Shown here in pieces: positions 34,460 through 43,595 of a stretch of 64,000 bases of DNA. The translations under genes and the position numbers were made by a program. The stretch is from Tissierella creatinophila DSM 6911 (GTDB lineage: Bacteria > Bacillota > Clostridia > Tissierellales > Tissierellaceae). Each line of letters opens with the position of its first letter. Position 1 is the first letter of the stretch. The stretch lies in NCBI RefSeq assembly GCF_001940565.1, contig NZ_LTDM01000001.1, positions 40,120-104,119 on the forward strand, in the 5' to 3' direction. The notes under the pieces are model-generated. The model saw only the letters and a list, made by a program, of their open reading frames with translations. It had not been told where the DNA came from and did not search any database.

Positions 34460-35005
34460 ATGGACATTAGAGAAATTAAATCGGTAATTGAAGCTTTATT
34501 ATTTACTTGGGGAGACCCTTTAGATATAAAAGATATCTCTAAAATAATAAATATTTCTGAAAGAGATGTATCATTTATTATTAAAGATATGATAGATGAA
34601 TTTGATTACAACAGAAGAGGAATACAAATAATAAAGGTAGGTAATTCATATCAGTTATCTACAAGGGTAGAACACTATGAATGGATAAAAAAACTTAATC
34701 CAACAAATGATAAAAAAAATCTTTCTATCGCTGCACTAGAAACTCTTTCTATAATAGCCTACAAACAACCTATTATTAAATCAGATATTGAACATATAAG
34801 AGGTGTTAAATCAGATAAAGTAATTGAAACATTAATTCAAAGGAATTTAGTTAGAGAGCTTGGAAGGTTGGAAAAACCAGGAAAACCAATTATATATGGA
34901 ACTACTAATGAGTTTTTAAGGGCGTTTGGATTAGAAAATTTAGATGATTTACCATTTATACAAAATTTAGAAGAAATAACAGAAATTAAAACTCAAGAAA
35001 CCTAG
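34460..35005 (+). CDS. scpB: Segregation and condensation protein B
   Basis: Winged-helix dimer that binds the ScpA linker in SMC-ScpAB. REIKSVIEALLFTWGDPLDIKDISKII and LSIAALETLSIIAYKQPIIKSDIEHIRGVKSDKVIETLIQRNLVRELGRLEKPGKPIIYGTTNEFLRAFGL are diagnostic. Length 181. SD GAGGAGAA. Confidence 0.96.
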   Translation: MDIREIKSVIEALLFTWGDPLDIKDISKIINISERDVSFIIKDMIDEFDYNRRGIQIIKVGNSYQLSTRVEHYEWIKKLNPTNDKKNLSIAALETLSIIAYKQPIIKSDIEHIRGVKSDKVIETLIQRNLVRELGRLEKPGKPIIYGTTNEFLRAFGLENLDDLPFIQNLEEITEIKTQET

Positions 35006-35067
35006 TATTTAAGTATTATTCTTATTTAATTTGGAATGATAATATAAAATGATTAGGAGATGTTAAA

Positions 35068-36162
35068 ATGAAAAAAAGACTAATTAGTTTATTTATCGTA
35101 AGCTTTTTTATAATAAGTGGTAACTTTACAAATGCTGAAGGTTTAAGTTTAAGTGGTAATAACTATATACTTATGGATGCTAATTCAGGCAGAGTTATAA
35201 TAGAAAAAAATTCTAATGAAAAGATGGCTATGGCAAGCACTACTAAAATAATGACTGCTTTAATAGCACTTGAAGAAGGTAATTTAAAAGATAAAATAAC
35301 TATAGATGATAGAAGTATAGACATAGAAGGTTCTAGTATATATTTAAAAAAGAATGAAGTTTTAAGTTTAAAAGATTTATTATATGGACTTATGCTTAGA
35401 TCAGGCAATGATTCTTCTATAGCTATAGCAAATCATATAGGAAAAGATGTAGATGATTTTGTAAATAAAATGAACTCCAAAGCTAAGTCAATCGGTGCAC
35501 TCAATACTAATTTTGAAAATCCACATGGATTAAGTGAAAAAAATCATTATTCAACAGCATACGACTTAGCACTTATTACTAAAGAAGCATTGAAGAATGA
35601 ACATTTTAAACAAATATTTAAAAGTAAAATTTATAATGCTAATAGAGAAAAAAATGGTTATTTTGTAAATAAAAATAAAACTCTTTGGGAATATGAAGGT
35701 GGAAATGGAGGAAAGACAGGATATACAACTAGTTCTGGAAGATGTTTGGTTTCTACTGCTCAGAGAAATGGTATGAATCTAATAGCCGTAAGTCTAGGTG
35801 CTAGTGATTGGTTTAATGATAATTATAAATTAATGGATTATGGGTTTGAAAATTTCAAACCATATATTATATATGATAATAATCAATTAATTAAAAAGAT
35901 AGATATAGAAGATGGAAATAAAACAATATATGCATTAGCAAATAATGAATTCGTATATCCACTTTCAGATGAAGAAAGAAAGGATATAAAAATAAAATTA
36001 GAAATAGATAAAAATATAAAAACTCCGATTGAAAAAGGTCAAAAAATAGGTGTGATAGAAACGTATTTAGAAGGGGTATTAATTAAAAAAGAAAATGTAA
36101 TATCTAAAGATATAGTCAAAAAAGATAATATTATACAAAAAATTTTAGAAGAAATAAAATAA
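35068..36162 (+). CDS. dacB: D-alanyl-D-alanine carboxypeptidase DacB-like (S11)
   Basis: Second S11 carboxypeptidase of the window. Signal peptide residues 1-23 (ending TNA); active-site S57-T-T-K60, S112-G-N114, K216-T-G218. It sits between scpB and rluB, where Bacillus has dacB-spmA-spmB; DacB acts in the mother cell to control cortex cross-linking. The spmAB genes are missing here. The 3' end, including the stop codon, is the first copy of a 30-nt tandem duplication. SD TAGGAGATG. The mother-cell role is inferred from synteny. Confidence 0.88.
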   Translation: MKKRLISLFIVSFFIISGNFTNAEGLSLSGNNYILMDANSGRVIIEKNSNEKMAMASTTKIMTALIALEEGNLKDKITIDDRSIDIEGSSIYLKKNEVLSLKDLLYGLMLRSGNDSSIAIANHIGKDVDDFVNKMNSKAKSIGALNTNFENPHGLSEKNHYSTAYDLALITKEALKNEHFKQIFKSKIYNANREKNGYFVNKNKTLWEYEGGNGGKTGYTTSSGRCLVSTAQRNGMNLIAVSLGASDWFNDNYKLMDYGFENFKPYIIYDNNQLIKKIDIEDGNKTIYALANNEFVYPLSDEERKDIKIKLEIDKNIKTPIEKGQKIGVIETYLEGVLIKKENVISKDIVKKDNIIQKILEEIK

Positions 36163-36204
36163 AAGATAAGCATATTAGAAGAAATAAAATAAAAGATAAG
36201 CATA
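36145..36204 (+). repeat. Exact 30-nt tandem duplication at the dacB stop codon
   Basis: Positions 36145-36174 and 36175-36204 are identical (begin TTAGAAGAAAT, end GATAAGCATA). The first copy encodes the last LEEIK residues and the TAA of dacB; the second is untranslated and lies just before the rluB SD. Confidence 0.95.
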
Positions 36205-36221
36205 AATGAAAGGGGAATAAA

Positions 36222-36929
36222 ATGAGACTTCAAAAATACATGGCACAATGTGGTGTAGCATCAAGAAGAAAATCTGAAAAGATGATAGAGGAAGGGATTG
36301 TAAAATTAAATAATAAAATAGTAACAGAACAAGGAATTGATATAGATCCTAATAAGGATATTGTAATGGTCAATAACAAGGTAATTAAACTAGAAGAAAA
36401 TAAAATTTATATTATTTTAAATAAGCCTCTCGGTTACGTAACTACTATGGATGATGAAAAAGATAGAAAAATAGTAACAGATCTTATAGAGGATGTAAAC
36501 GAGAGGATATATCCTATCGGGAGACTTGATATGGATACAAGTGGGCTTCTTTTACTTACAAATGATGGCAAAGTTACTAACAAAATAACTCATCCACGAA
36601 ATGAAATTGTCAAAAAATATATTGCTATAGTTGAAGGTACTCCCAATAAGGGAGAGTTAACAAGATTTAGAAGTGGAGTTATAATTGACGGTAAAAAAAC
36701 TTCACCAGCTAAGATGAAAATTATAAAAAACTATGAAACAGAGTCTATATTAGAAATAGAAATAAATGAAGGTAGAAACAGACAAATAAGAAAGATGTGT
36801 GAAGCTATAAATCATCCTATTAAAAAGTTAAAGAGAATATCTATTGGAGAAATTCAACTTGGTGGACTTGAAGTTGGAGAATGGAGATATTTAGATGAAG
36901 AAGAAATGAATTATATTAAATCATTGTAA
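36222..36929 (+). CDS. rluB: 23S rRNA pseudouridine synthase RluB-type
   Basis: Converts a uridine of 23S rRNA helix 89 to pseudouridine. N-terminal S4 domain (MRLQKYMAQCGVASRRKSEKMIEEGIVKLNNKIVTEQG) and RsuA-family core with ILNKPLGYVTT, the catalytic Asp in IGRLDMDTSGLLLLTNDG, KKYIAIVEG and INEGRNRQIRKMCEAINHPIKKLKRISIG. Length 235. ATG behind AAAGGGGAATAA. It follows dacB as ypuL/rluB does in Bacillus. Confidence 0.94.
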   Translation: MRLQKYMAQCGVASRRKSEKMIEEGIVKLNNKIVTEQGIDIDPNKDIVMVNNKVIKLEENKIYIILNKPLGYVTTMDDEKDRKIVTDLIEDVNERIYPIGRLDMDTSGLLLLTNDGKVTNKITHPRNEIVKKYIAIVEGTPNKGELTRFRSGVIIDGKKTSPAKMKIIKNYETESILEIEINEGRNRQIRKMCEAINHPIKKLKRISIGEIQLGGLEVGEWRYLDEEEMNYIKSL

Positions 36930-36938
36930 GGAGGACAA

Positions 36939-37511
36939 ATGCAATATAAAATATTAAATAATACTGTTTCAATTACAAAATCATATATAAAAAGCTATAT
37001 AAAACAAGGACAAGTTGTTTTGGATGCTACTGTAGGCAATGGAAAAGATACAGTTTTAATGGCTAATATGGTAGGAGATAGTGGTAAGGTTTATGGATTT
37101 GATATACAAGAAATAGCTATAGAAAAGACTCGAGAACTTTTAAAAGAAAATAATCTTATAGAAAGAGCTATTCTTATAAAAGATAGCCATGAAAATCTAA
37201 ATAAATATATTTCACTTAAATTAGATTTTATAATATATAATTTAGGATATCTGCCAAATGGAGATAAAAGTATAGTTACAAAATCTACTTCAACTATAAA
37301 AAGTTTGAAAAGTTCTTTAAATTTACTAAATTACAATGGATTATTGCTTATAAATTCATATATAGGTCATGTTGGAGGACTAGAAGAAAATATTCAAATA
37401 GAAAACTTATTAAAAGATTTAAATCAAAAAGAATTTAATGTATTAAAACATACTTTTATAAATCAAAAAAATAATCCTCCTATATTATATATAGTTGAAA
37501 AATCTTCATAA
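36939..37511 (+). CDS. mnmM: tRNA mnm5s2U34 biosynthesis methyltransferase MnmM (YtqB family)
   Basis: Class I SAM methyltransferase of the YtqB family, which in Bacillus methylates nm5s2U34 of tRNA to mnm5s2U. Motif I DATVGNGKDTVLMANMVGDSGKVYGFDIQ, IYNLGYLPNGDKSIVTKSTSTIKSLKSSL (catalytic region) and NNPPILYIVEK at the C-terminus are characteristic. Length 190. ATG behind TAAGGAGGAC, 9 nt after rluB. Confidence 0.88.
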   Translation: MQYKILNNTVSITKSYIKSYIKQGQVVLDATVGNGKDTVLMANMVGDSGKVYGFDIQEIAIEKTRELLKENNLIERAILIKDSHENLNKYISLKLDFIIYNLGYLPNGDKSIVTKSTSTIKSLKSSLNLLNYNGLLLINSYIGHVGGLEENIQIENLLKDLNQKEFNVLKHTFINQKNNPPILYIVEKSS

Positions 37512-37561
37512 TTTAAAATCTAAATTAGTATGTTTTATTTAAGAGAGTATATATTTATCAT

Positions 37562-37585
37562 AAAAAATCTTATCATATATGATAA
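37562..37585. repeat. Palindrome TTATCATATATGATAA in a block shared with 4444-4466
   Basis: A 16-bp perfect palindrome (37570-37585) lies 25 nt before a flavoprotein start. Together with the preceding A-run and ATC it matches 22 of 23 bases at 4444-4466. It could be an operator, but AT-richness makes chance possible. Confidence 0.4.
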
Positions 37586-37610
37586 CAATATTAAAAACAA
37601 AGGAGATTAC

Positions 37611-38831
37611 ATGAAGAAAAAAATAGGTGTTATAGGAGCAGGGCCTGCAGGAATTATAGCTTCAGGTATAGCTTCTTCCAGTGAAAATCAAGTTTATTTA
37701 ATAGAAAAAAACAATAAAATAGGTAAGAAATTATATATAACAGGTAAAGGTAGATGTAATGTAAGTAATGATTTACCAATTGAAGATTTTTTTAATTTTA
37801 TAGTTTCTAACAAAAATTTTCTATACAGTAGTCTATATTCTTTTACAAATGAAAATCTAATCGAACTATTAAATAAATATGGTGTAAAGACAAAAGTTGA
37901 AAGAGGAAATAGAATTTTTCCAAATAGCGATAAATCAAGTGATATATTAAAAGCACTGACTAAATTCATAGAAGAACAAAATGTAAATGTACTTTTAAAC
38001 ACTAAAGTTAAAAAAATTATAAATAAAGACAATAAATTTAATATAATTACTGAAAAAGAAACTTTAGAGTTTGATAAACTTATATTAGCCACAGGGGGAG
38101 TGAGTTACCCACTAACTGGTTCTACTGGGGATGGATTGAACTTCGCTAAAGAGCTTGGACATTCTGTGACAGAACTAAGACCTTCTTTAGTACCAATAGA
38201 GATAAAAGAGTCTTTTATTAAAGATTTACAAGGAGTATCCTTAAAAAATGTAACATTAAAATCATTTAGTGGAAAAAAACAAATCTATGAGAGTTTTGGA
38301 GAAATGATATTTACCCATTTTGGGATATCTGGACCTATAGTACTTTCTAGTAGTTCTTATATAAATAAATATCAATCAAAAGATTTAAGATTTGAAATTG
38401 ATTTTAAGCCTGCTTTAAATAACAAGCAATTAGATGAGAGAATTTTAAAAGATTTTGAAATATATAATAACAAACAATTCAAAAATGCTTTAAATGATTT
38501 ACTACCACAAAGAATTATACCTATAATTATATCAAATTCAAATATTGAAGGAGAAAAAACAGTCAATCAAATAACAAAACTTGAAAGAGAAAACTTAGTA
38601 AAAGCTATTAAAGGCATGCCTTTAACATTTAAGAAGTTAAGACCTATAGAAGAAGCCATAATTACAAGTGGAGGAATAAATATTAAAGAAATAAACCCTT
38701 CTACTATGGAATCTCTTATTGTAAAAAATCTTTTTTTCGCTGGAGAAATTATAGATGTGGATGCTTTAACTGGTGGATTCAATTTACAAATAGCATTTTC
38801 GACAGGGTTCTTAGCTGGAAATAATGTTTAA
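37611..38831 (+). CDS. HI0933-family NAD(P)/FAD-dependent oxidoreductase
   Basis: Flavoprotein of the YhiN/YtfP (HI0933) family with unknown substrate. FAD-binding GxGxxG in VIGAGPAGIIASGIASSS at the N-terminus, IGKKLYITGKGRCNVSN (family signature), LILATGGVSYPLTGSTGDGLNFAKELGHSVTELRPSLVPI and the C-terminal AGEIIDVDALTGGFNLQIAFSTGFLAG. ATG 37611 follows AAAGGAGATT; the upstream in-frame stretch is non-coding. Length 406. Unlike many Gram-positive operons it is not directly fused to cmk, which starts 144 nt later. Confidence 0.92.
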   Translation: MKKKIGVIGAGPAGIIASGIASSSENQVYLIEKNNKIGKKLYITGKGRCNVSNDLPIEDFFNFIVSNKNFLYSSLYSFTNENLIELLNKYGVKTKVERGNRIFPNSDKSSDILKALTKFIEEQNVNVLLNTKVKKIINKDNKFNIITEKETLEFDKLILATGGVSYPLTGSTGDGLNFAKELGHSVTELRPSLVPIEIKESFIKDLQGVSLKNVTLKSFSGKKQIYESFGEMIFTHFGISGPIVLSSSSYINKYQSKDLRFEIDFKPALNNKQLDERILKDFEIYNNKQFKNALNDLLPQRIIPIIISNSNIEGEKTVNQITKLERENLVKAIKGMPLTFKKLRPIEEAIITSGGINIKEINPSTMESLIVKNLFFAGEIIDVDALTGGFNLQIAFSTGFLAGNNV

Positions 38832-38856
38832 AAATACAAACACTAATTTAAAACTT

Positions 38857-38881
38857 AATATCCTTGTATACTAAGGATATT
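38857..38881 (+). terminator. Weak hairpin after the flavoprotein gene
   Basis: AATATCCTT (38857-38865) pairs with AAGGATATT (38873-38881); only a short T/A-rich tail follows, so termination is uncertain. Confidence 0.35.
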
Positions 38882-38975
38882 TAATATATAATTAATAGAG
38901 ATATAATGATAACTAGAGTGAGGAATAGAGTCTTGGTAATTATATTGGACAATTTATAGATATTAGGAGGACTTT

Positions 38976-39653
38976 ATGCAAAATGAGTGTTATTCTATTG
39001 CAATAGATGGACCAGCAAGTTCAGGAAAAAGTACGATAGCTAAAGAAGTATCTAAAATCTTAAATATGGAATATATAGATACAGGTGCTATGTATAGAGC
39101 TTTAACATGGAAAGTATTAGAAAATAATCTTGATCCTAAAGATAAAAAACTAGTATTGAAACTATTAGAAACTACTAATATTGACTTTAAAGATGGAAAT
39201 ATTTATTTAGATGGTAAAGTTATAAATGATGAAATAAGACTTAATTATGTAAGTCAAAGTGTTTCGTATATAGCTATAATTCCTGAAGTTAGACAAAAAA
39301 TGGTTGAATTACAACAAAATATGGCAAGATGTAAAAATATAGTGATGGATGGAAGAGATATTGGTACAGTTGTACTAACGAATGCTAAATACAAATTCTT
39401 TTTAACAGCTACTATAGAAGAAAGGGCTCTTAGAAGGTATAAAGAGTTAAATCAAAATGGAGATAAAGAAATAAATCTCAAAGTACTTGAAGAAGATATT
39501 AGAAAAAGAGATAAAATAGATAGTAATAGAGAAGCTGATCCCTTAAAGCAAGCTGAAGATGCAATACTAATAGATACTACTGAAAAAAGTATAAAAGAAG
39601 TAGTAGATGCAATTGTATTGTGTGTAAAGGGAGGGAATACTGTTGCTTTATGA
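38976..39653 (+). CDS. cmk: Cytidylate kinase
   Basis: Phosphorylates CMP/dCMP. P-loop DGPASSGKST (residues 11-20), MEYIDTGAMYRALTWKV, VVMDGRDIGTVV-type MDGRDIGTVVL, RRYKELNQNGD and RDKIDSNREADPLKQAEDAILIDTTE are all present. Length 225. ATG behind TAGGAGGACT. The order cmk-plsC-ispH/rpsA is a common Firmicutes block. Confidence 0.96.
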   Translation: MQNECYSIAIDGPASSGKSTIAKEVSKILNMEYIDTGAMYRALTWKVLENNLDPKDKKLVLKLLETTNIDFKDGNIYLDGKVINDEIRLNYVSQSVSYIAIIPEVRQKMVELQQNMARCKNIVMDGRDIGTVVLTNAKYKFFLTATIEERALRRYKELNQNGDKEINLKVLEEDIRKRDKIDSNREADPLKQAEDAILIDTTEKSIKEVVDAIVLCVKGGNTVAL

Positions 39654-40233
39654 TATATTAGTAAATATAGCTTACATTTTATTTAGTGTAATATTTCGTT
39701 TCAAAGTAATTGGTAAAGAAAATATCCCTTTGGATGGAAAGTTAATTGTATGTTCTAATCATAAAAACAATTTAGATCCCGTTATAATATCTATATTTTT
39801 TTCTCGTCAAATATGTTGGATGGCTAAAAAAGAAATTTTTAATAATAAACTAATAAATTTCATAGCAAGAAAAGTAGGTGCTTTTCCAGTAAATAGAGAT
39901 GAAGTAGATATAGGGGCAGTTAAAAATGCATTAAAAATTCTAAAAGAAGATAGAGTTTTAGGAATTTTTCCAGAAGGGACAAGAGTTAAAAAAATGGATT
40001 TAAACAATGCAAAATCAGGGGTATCATTACTTGCCATAAAATCTAAATCTCCAGTTTTACCTATATATATAGAAAGTAATTATAAGTTATTTAGTAAAAT
40101 TATAATTCATATAGGTGAACCTCTATATCTATATAAAGATATAGAAGGTAAATTAACTCCAGAACAGTATAGTGACTTAAGTAAACATATTTTATCTCAA
40201 ATATATAGTTTAAAATATGAAGGAGGTAAATAA
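39643..40233 (+). CDS. plsC: 1-acyl-sn-glycerol-3-phosphate acyltransferase
   Basis: Membrane-associated enzyme that makes phosphatidic acid from lysophosphatidate. The catalytic NH-x4-D is in CSNHKNNLDPVIIS, the substrate motif is GIFPEGTR, and VGAFPVNRDEVD and SPVLPIYIES also fit. Start is a TTG behind AGGGAGGG, overlapping cmk by 11 nt. Length 196. Confidence 0.93.
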   Translation: MLYDILVNIAYILFSVIFRFKVIGKENIPLDGKLIVCSNHKNNLDPVIISIFFSRQICWMAKKEIFNNKLINFIARKVGAFPVNRDEVDIGAVKNALKILKEDRVLGIFPEGTRVKKMDLNNAKSGVSLLAIKSKSPVLPIYIESNYKLFSKIIIHIGEPLYLYKDIEGKLTPEQYSDLSKHILSQIYSLKYEGGK

Positions 40234-40236
40234 TTA

Positions 40237-42210
40237 TTGAATATTATTATAGCAGAGCATGCAGGATTTTGCTTTGGGGTTAAAAGAGCCATAGATAAAA
40301 CAGAAAATGCATTAAAAGTAAATAAAGGATGCTTATATTCTTATGGCCCTCTAATTCATAATCCACAAGTAGTTGATGAATTAGAAAATAGAGGTTTAAA
40401 ACAGATTCAAAATATAAAAGATATTCCAAATGGTAATATTGTAATTAGAGCCCATGGAATTACTAAACCAGAAATTCAAAAAATGGAAGAATTAAATATA
40501 AATATAATAGATGGAACTTGTCCTTACGTAAAGTCAGTTCATAAAAGAGTAGAGGAGTATATGAATAAAGGGTATAATATAGTTATAATAGGAGATAAAA
40601 ATCATCCAGAAGTAGTAGGTATAAATGGTTGGTGTTCTAATGGTGCTTTTATAGTAAATAATGTAGAAGATATAAAGAAGATGCCTGAATTAGATAAAAT
40701 ATGTATAGTATCCCAAACTACTAATACTTATGAACAATTTTATAAATTATCTGAAGAAGTAAAAAAGAAAGGACAAGTAGTAGAAGTTTTTAATACTATC
40801 TGTTTAGCTACTAAAAATAGACAAATAGCTACTATGGAATTGGCAAAGGAAGTAGATGCTATGATAGTAATAGGGGGTTATGAGAGTTCTAATACTTTAA
40901 AACTTAAGGAAATAAGTGAAAAATTTTGTAAGAATGTATTTCATATAGAGAGAATTAATGAATTACCTTTACAAAGTATATCTAAATTTAATACAATAGG
41001 AGTAACAGCAGGTGCTTCTACACCTGATTGGATAATTAAGGAGGCTATTTATACAATGGATAATTTTAATGATAATGAAATGATGGAAGCAATTGAAAAT
41101 TCTTTTACTAGAATTCATAAAGGCGAAATAGTAACAGGTGAAGTAATATTTGTAACTTCTAATGAAGTTATGGTAAATATTAATTATAAATCTGATGGTA
41201 TAATAAGTAAAGATGAACTATCTAATGATACAAATGTCAATCCTAAAGATCTTTTTAAAGAAGGAGATAAAATAGACGTTTACATTCTTAAAGCAGATGA
41301 TGGAGAAGGTAATGTTGTATTATCTTATAAAAGAGTAGGAAATATTAAAAACATGGACATACTTGAAGAATACTTTAATAGTGGTAAAATAATAGAAGGT
41401 AAAGTTTTAAGGGCGGTTAAAGGCGGTCTTATAGTATCAGTAGAAGGAATAGAAGCTTTCATGCCTGCTTCTTTAATATCAGTAAGTTTTGTTAAAGATA
41501 TGGAAAAATATAAAGATACAGTAATACAGGCAAAAATTGTTGATTTTGATAAGAAAAAGAGAAGAATTATATTGAGTAGAAAAGAAATTGAAAAAGAAGA
41601 ATTAGAAGTTCAAAGGGAAGAAACTTGGTCTAAACTCAAAATAGGAGAAAATATAGAAGGAATAGTACAAAGGCTTACTGACTTTGGTGCATTTGTAGAT
41701 TTGGGTGGGGTAGATGGTCTAATCCATATATCAGATCTATCTTGGAATAGGGTAAAACATCCCTCAAGTATATTAAATCCTGGAGATAAAGTAGAAGTTG
41801 AAATTTTAGACTTAAATAAAGAAAAAAACAGAATCTCTTTAGGGCTAAAACAAACTATTCCTAAACCTTGGGATGAATTTGAAAAGAATATAAGCTTAGG
41901 AGATGTTGTAGAGGGTAAGGTAGTAAATATTTTAGCATTTGGAGCGTTTGTAAGATTAAATGAAGGCGTTGATGGACTTCTTCATATTTCTCAAATATCT
42001 AAAGATCATATAGAGAGTCCTTCTGAAATTTTAAAAGTAGGAGAGACTGTAAAAGTTAAGGTTATAGATATAGATCTAGAAGAAAAAAGAATTAGTCTTA
42101 GCATAAAAGAAATTGAGAAAGAAGAAAAAGAAGAAGAATCTTTAAGCCAAAATAAAATCACTGAAGAAGAAAATGAACCTACTATTGGTGATATAATAAA
42201 TAATAAATAA
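40237..42210 (+). CDS. ispH: Fused IspH (HMBPP reductase) and ribosomal protein S1-like protein
   Basis: Bifunctional fusion known in Clostridia. Residues 1-280 are IspH, which makes IPP/DMAPP in the last MEP-pathway step: iron-sulphur ligands in [13 protein letters not shown] (C12), [11 protein letters not shown] and [11 protein letters not shown], plus VIRAHG and [11 protein letters not shown]. Residues about 295-640 hold four S1 RNA-binding repeats, the third and fourth strongest ([58 protein letters not shown]). Start is TTG behind AAGGAGGTAAA, 4 nt after plsC. One uninterrupted frame of 657 codons; no frameshift. Confidence 0.95.
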   Translation: MNIIIAEHAGFCFGVKRAIDKTENALKVNKGCLYSYGPLIHNPQVVDELENRGLKQIQNIKDIPNGNIVIRAHGITKPEIQKMEELNINIIDGTCPYVKSVHKRVEEYMNKGYNIVIIGDKNHPEVVGINGWCSNGAFIVNNVEDIKKMPELDKICIVSQTTNTYEQFYKLSEEVKKKGQVVEVFNTICLATKNRQIATMELAKEVDAMIVIGGYESSNTLKLKEISEKFCKNVFHIERINELPLQSISKFNTIGVTAGASTPDWIIKEAIYTMDNFNDNEMMEAIENSFTRIHKGEIVTGEVIFVTSNEVMVNINYKSDGIISKDELSNDTNVNPKDLFKEGDKIDVYILKADDGEGNVVLSYKRVGNIKNMDILEEYFNSGKIIEGKVLRAVKGGLIVSVEGIEAFMPASLISVSFVKDMEKYKDTVIQAKIVDFDKKKRRIILSRKEIEKEELEVQREETWSKLKIGENIEGIVQRLTDFGAFVDLGGVDGLIHISDLSWNRVKHPSSILNPGDKVEVEILDLNKEKNRISLGLKQTIPKPWDEFEKNISLGDVVEGKVVNILAFGAFVRLNEGVDGLLHISQISKDHIESPSEILKVGETVKVKVIDIDLEEKRISLSIKEIEKEEKEEESLSQNKITEEENEPTIGDIINNK

Positions 42211-42215
42211 TAAAA

Positions 42216-42259
42216 TTTAAAATTAATAGTACTAAAAAATTAGTACTATTAATTTTAAA
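42216..42259. terminator. Hairpin terminator after ispH-rpsA
   Basis: A 20-bp perfect stem (42216-42235 with 42240-42259) and AAAA loop. The T-run lies within the stem rather than after it; probably still a terminator. Confidence 0.7.
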
Positions 42260-42361
42260 TCAAAAAAATAAAAAAAGTTTATAGTTGTTTTAATTTTTAC
42301 AGGGGTTATTTATCTTTAATCGAAAACTATTTATAGTTAAGTATTAAAGAGGGGGTAAATT

Positions 42362-42958
42362 ATGTTAGATCACAATATAGAATATACAATATCTGAAGCT
42401 TCAGATATTACAGGATATGCTCCTCATGTTTTAAGATATTATGAAAAAGAATTTGAAATAGAAATACCAAGAAAAGACTCTAATCATAGATACTATACTT
42501 ATAAAGAAATTGAACTTATTCAATATATTAAAGGGTTGAAAGATAAAGGCTTTGGCAACAAACAAATAAAACTAATAATAAATTCTCCTGAAACTATTAT
42601 GAATCATGAAGATAATTCAATAGAGATAGTTAAAGAAGAGGATAACACATTAGTTCCTTCAGAAATAGCTATAAAGATTTCTGAGGTTTTAGAAGATAGA
42701 TTTTTTGAACGGTTAGAAGAATATCTTTATCTAGAAAATCAAGATACATCTGATTTAATATCTGACTTAAAAGAAGAAATTATTTTACTTAGAAATGAAA
42801 TAAATTTAAAAGAAAGAGATGTTTTGATTTGCGAAAATGCTAAACTTAAGATGAAATATCAAGAACAAATAAACGAAAATAATAAATTAAAAGAAGAACT
42901 TATAAGATATAAGGAGCAAAGTATTTTTAAAAAAATATTTGGGACTAAAGTTAAATAA
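42362..42958 (+). CDS. MerR-family transcriptional regulator
   Basis: DNA-binding protein of 198 residues. N-terminal winged helix: YTISEASDITGYAPHVLRYYEKEFEIEIPRKDSNHRYYTYKEIELIQYIKGLKDKGFGNKQIK. The C-terminal 80 residues are a predicted coiled coil (KEEIILLRNEINLKERDVLICENAKLKMKYQEQINENNKLKEEL) with one Cys and no clear ligand domain. It resembles the RacA-like/MerR group with long helical tails. ATG behind GAGGGGGTAA. It stands alone between two terminators, next to the pyc leader; targets unknown. Confidence 0.88.
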   Translation: MLDHNIEYTISEASDITGYAPHVLRYYEKEFEIEIPRKDSNHRYYTYKEIELIQYIKGLKDKGFGNKQIKLIINSPETIMNHEDNSIEIVKEEDNTLVPSEIAIKISEVLEDRFFERLEEYLYLENQDTSDLISDLKEEIILLRNEINLKERDVLICENAKLKMKYQEQINENNKLKEELIRYKEQSIFKKIFGTKVK

Positions 42959-42962
42959 TAAT

Positions 42963-42990
42963 AAAAAAGAGCCTTTATTGGCTCTTTTTT
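42963..42990 (+). terminator. Intrinsic terminator of the MerR gene
   Basis: AAAAAAGAGCC, 6-nt loop, GGCTCTTTTTT: a classic terminator with GC-rich tip and T6. Confidence 0.93.
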
Positions 42991-43053
42991 GATATATATC
43001 TTAATATTTATTAAGATAATAATGTATATTTTAATAAGTTTATAATTTATAAG

Positions 43054-43082
43054 TTGACAAATGCAATGTATTGTGCTAAAAT
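43054..43082 (+). promoter_or_regulatory. Strong sigma-A promoter of pyc
   Basis: TTGACA (43054-43059), 17 nt, TAAAAT (43077-43082) preceded by TGC (extended -10). The spacer contains the dyad CAATGTATTG, a possible operator. It is 514 nt upstream of the pyc start codon. Confidence 0.75.
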
Positions 43083-43088
43083 TATGAA

Positions 43089-43595
43089 AATTCGATAAAA
43101 ATCTTCATTGTTTTTATGGTAATATAAACATTATAATTAGGATATATAAACAGAAATTGTAAGTCTTTAAAATACTATAAAAAATTTGTTTATAAAGATA
43201 TACATATAATATTATATTTATAGAACTATGTTAAATAAATTTAATATTACCATTATAATGATTGATTTTATTAGGAACCTATTTATTTAATTATTATCTA
43301 AGATAAGAATAGGTTTATATTTTATATCTTTAAATATCTAATTTTATTAGGTGTTTCTTTTTTTTAAAATTTTATAAGGAGGAATTTCAAATGATTACTA
43401 AATTAGTCAATTTATACAAATATTAGATTAGATAAAATATAAAATATTTTAATATTAAAAAACAAACAAGAAAACTCTTGATTTAATAAAAAAATTTTAA
43501 AAAAGAGTTTACAGTATCATTAATTAAATATACAATATAAGGAATACTTTGATGAATTAGTGTGTAATATAGCATATATTTTCGGAGGTGTAACT
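43089..43595 (+). promoter_or_regulatory. Long structured 5' leader of pyc
   Basis: About 500 nt of untranslated, AT-rich RNA are predicted between the promoter and pyc. Visible pairings are a long-range helix ATGGTAATAT (43116-43125) with ATATTACCAT (43244-43253); an enclosed TATAAACA/TGTTTATA (43145-43152, 43187-43194); AACCTATT/AATAGGTT (43276-43283, 43309-43316) enclosing TTATC/GATAA; and AAACTCTT/AAGAGTTT (43472-43479, 43503-43510). TTTTATTAGG is repeated at 43266 and 43342. A small ORF lies at 43391. I recognise no known riboswitch or T-box. Confidence 0.5.
43391..43426 (+). CDS. Possible 11-residue leader peptide upstream of pyc
   Basis: ATG...TAG encodes MITKLVNLYKY. It has the best ribosome site in the region (AAGGAGGAATTTCAAATG, perfect SD and spacing) in otherwise non-coding leader sequence 170 nt before pyc. 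The pairing AAACTCTT/AAGAGTTT follows. A regulatory upstream ORF or a remnant of a lost gene are both possible. Confidence 0.4.
   Translation: MITKLVNLYKY

Noticed and set aside
36145..36204. Beginning of a CRISPR array
   Set aside because: Only two copies with no spacer between them, overlapping a coding end.
43380..43400. GGAGGAATTTCAAA as another sigma-H-like -35 (AGGAATTT)
   Set aside because: It is the SD of the small ORF at 43391 and has no matching -10 block.
43089..43595. T-box or known riboswitch before pyc
   Set aside because: No AGGGTGGNACCGCG-like T-box sequence, no terminator/antiterminator with T run, and no recognisable conserved riboswitch core.
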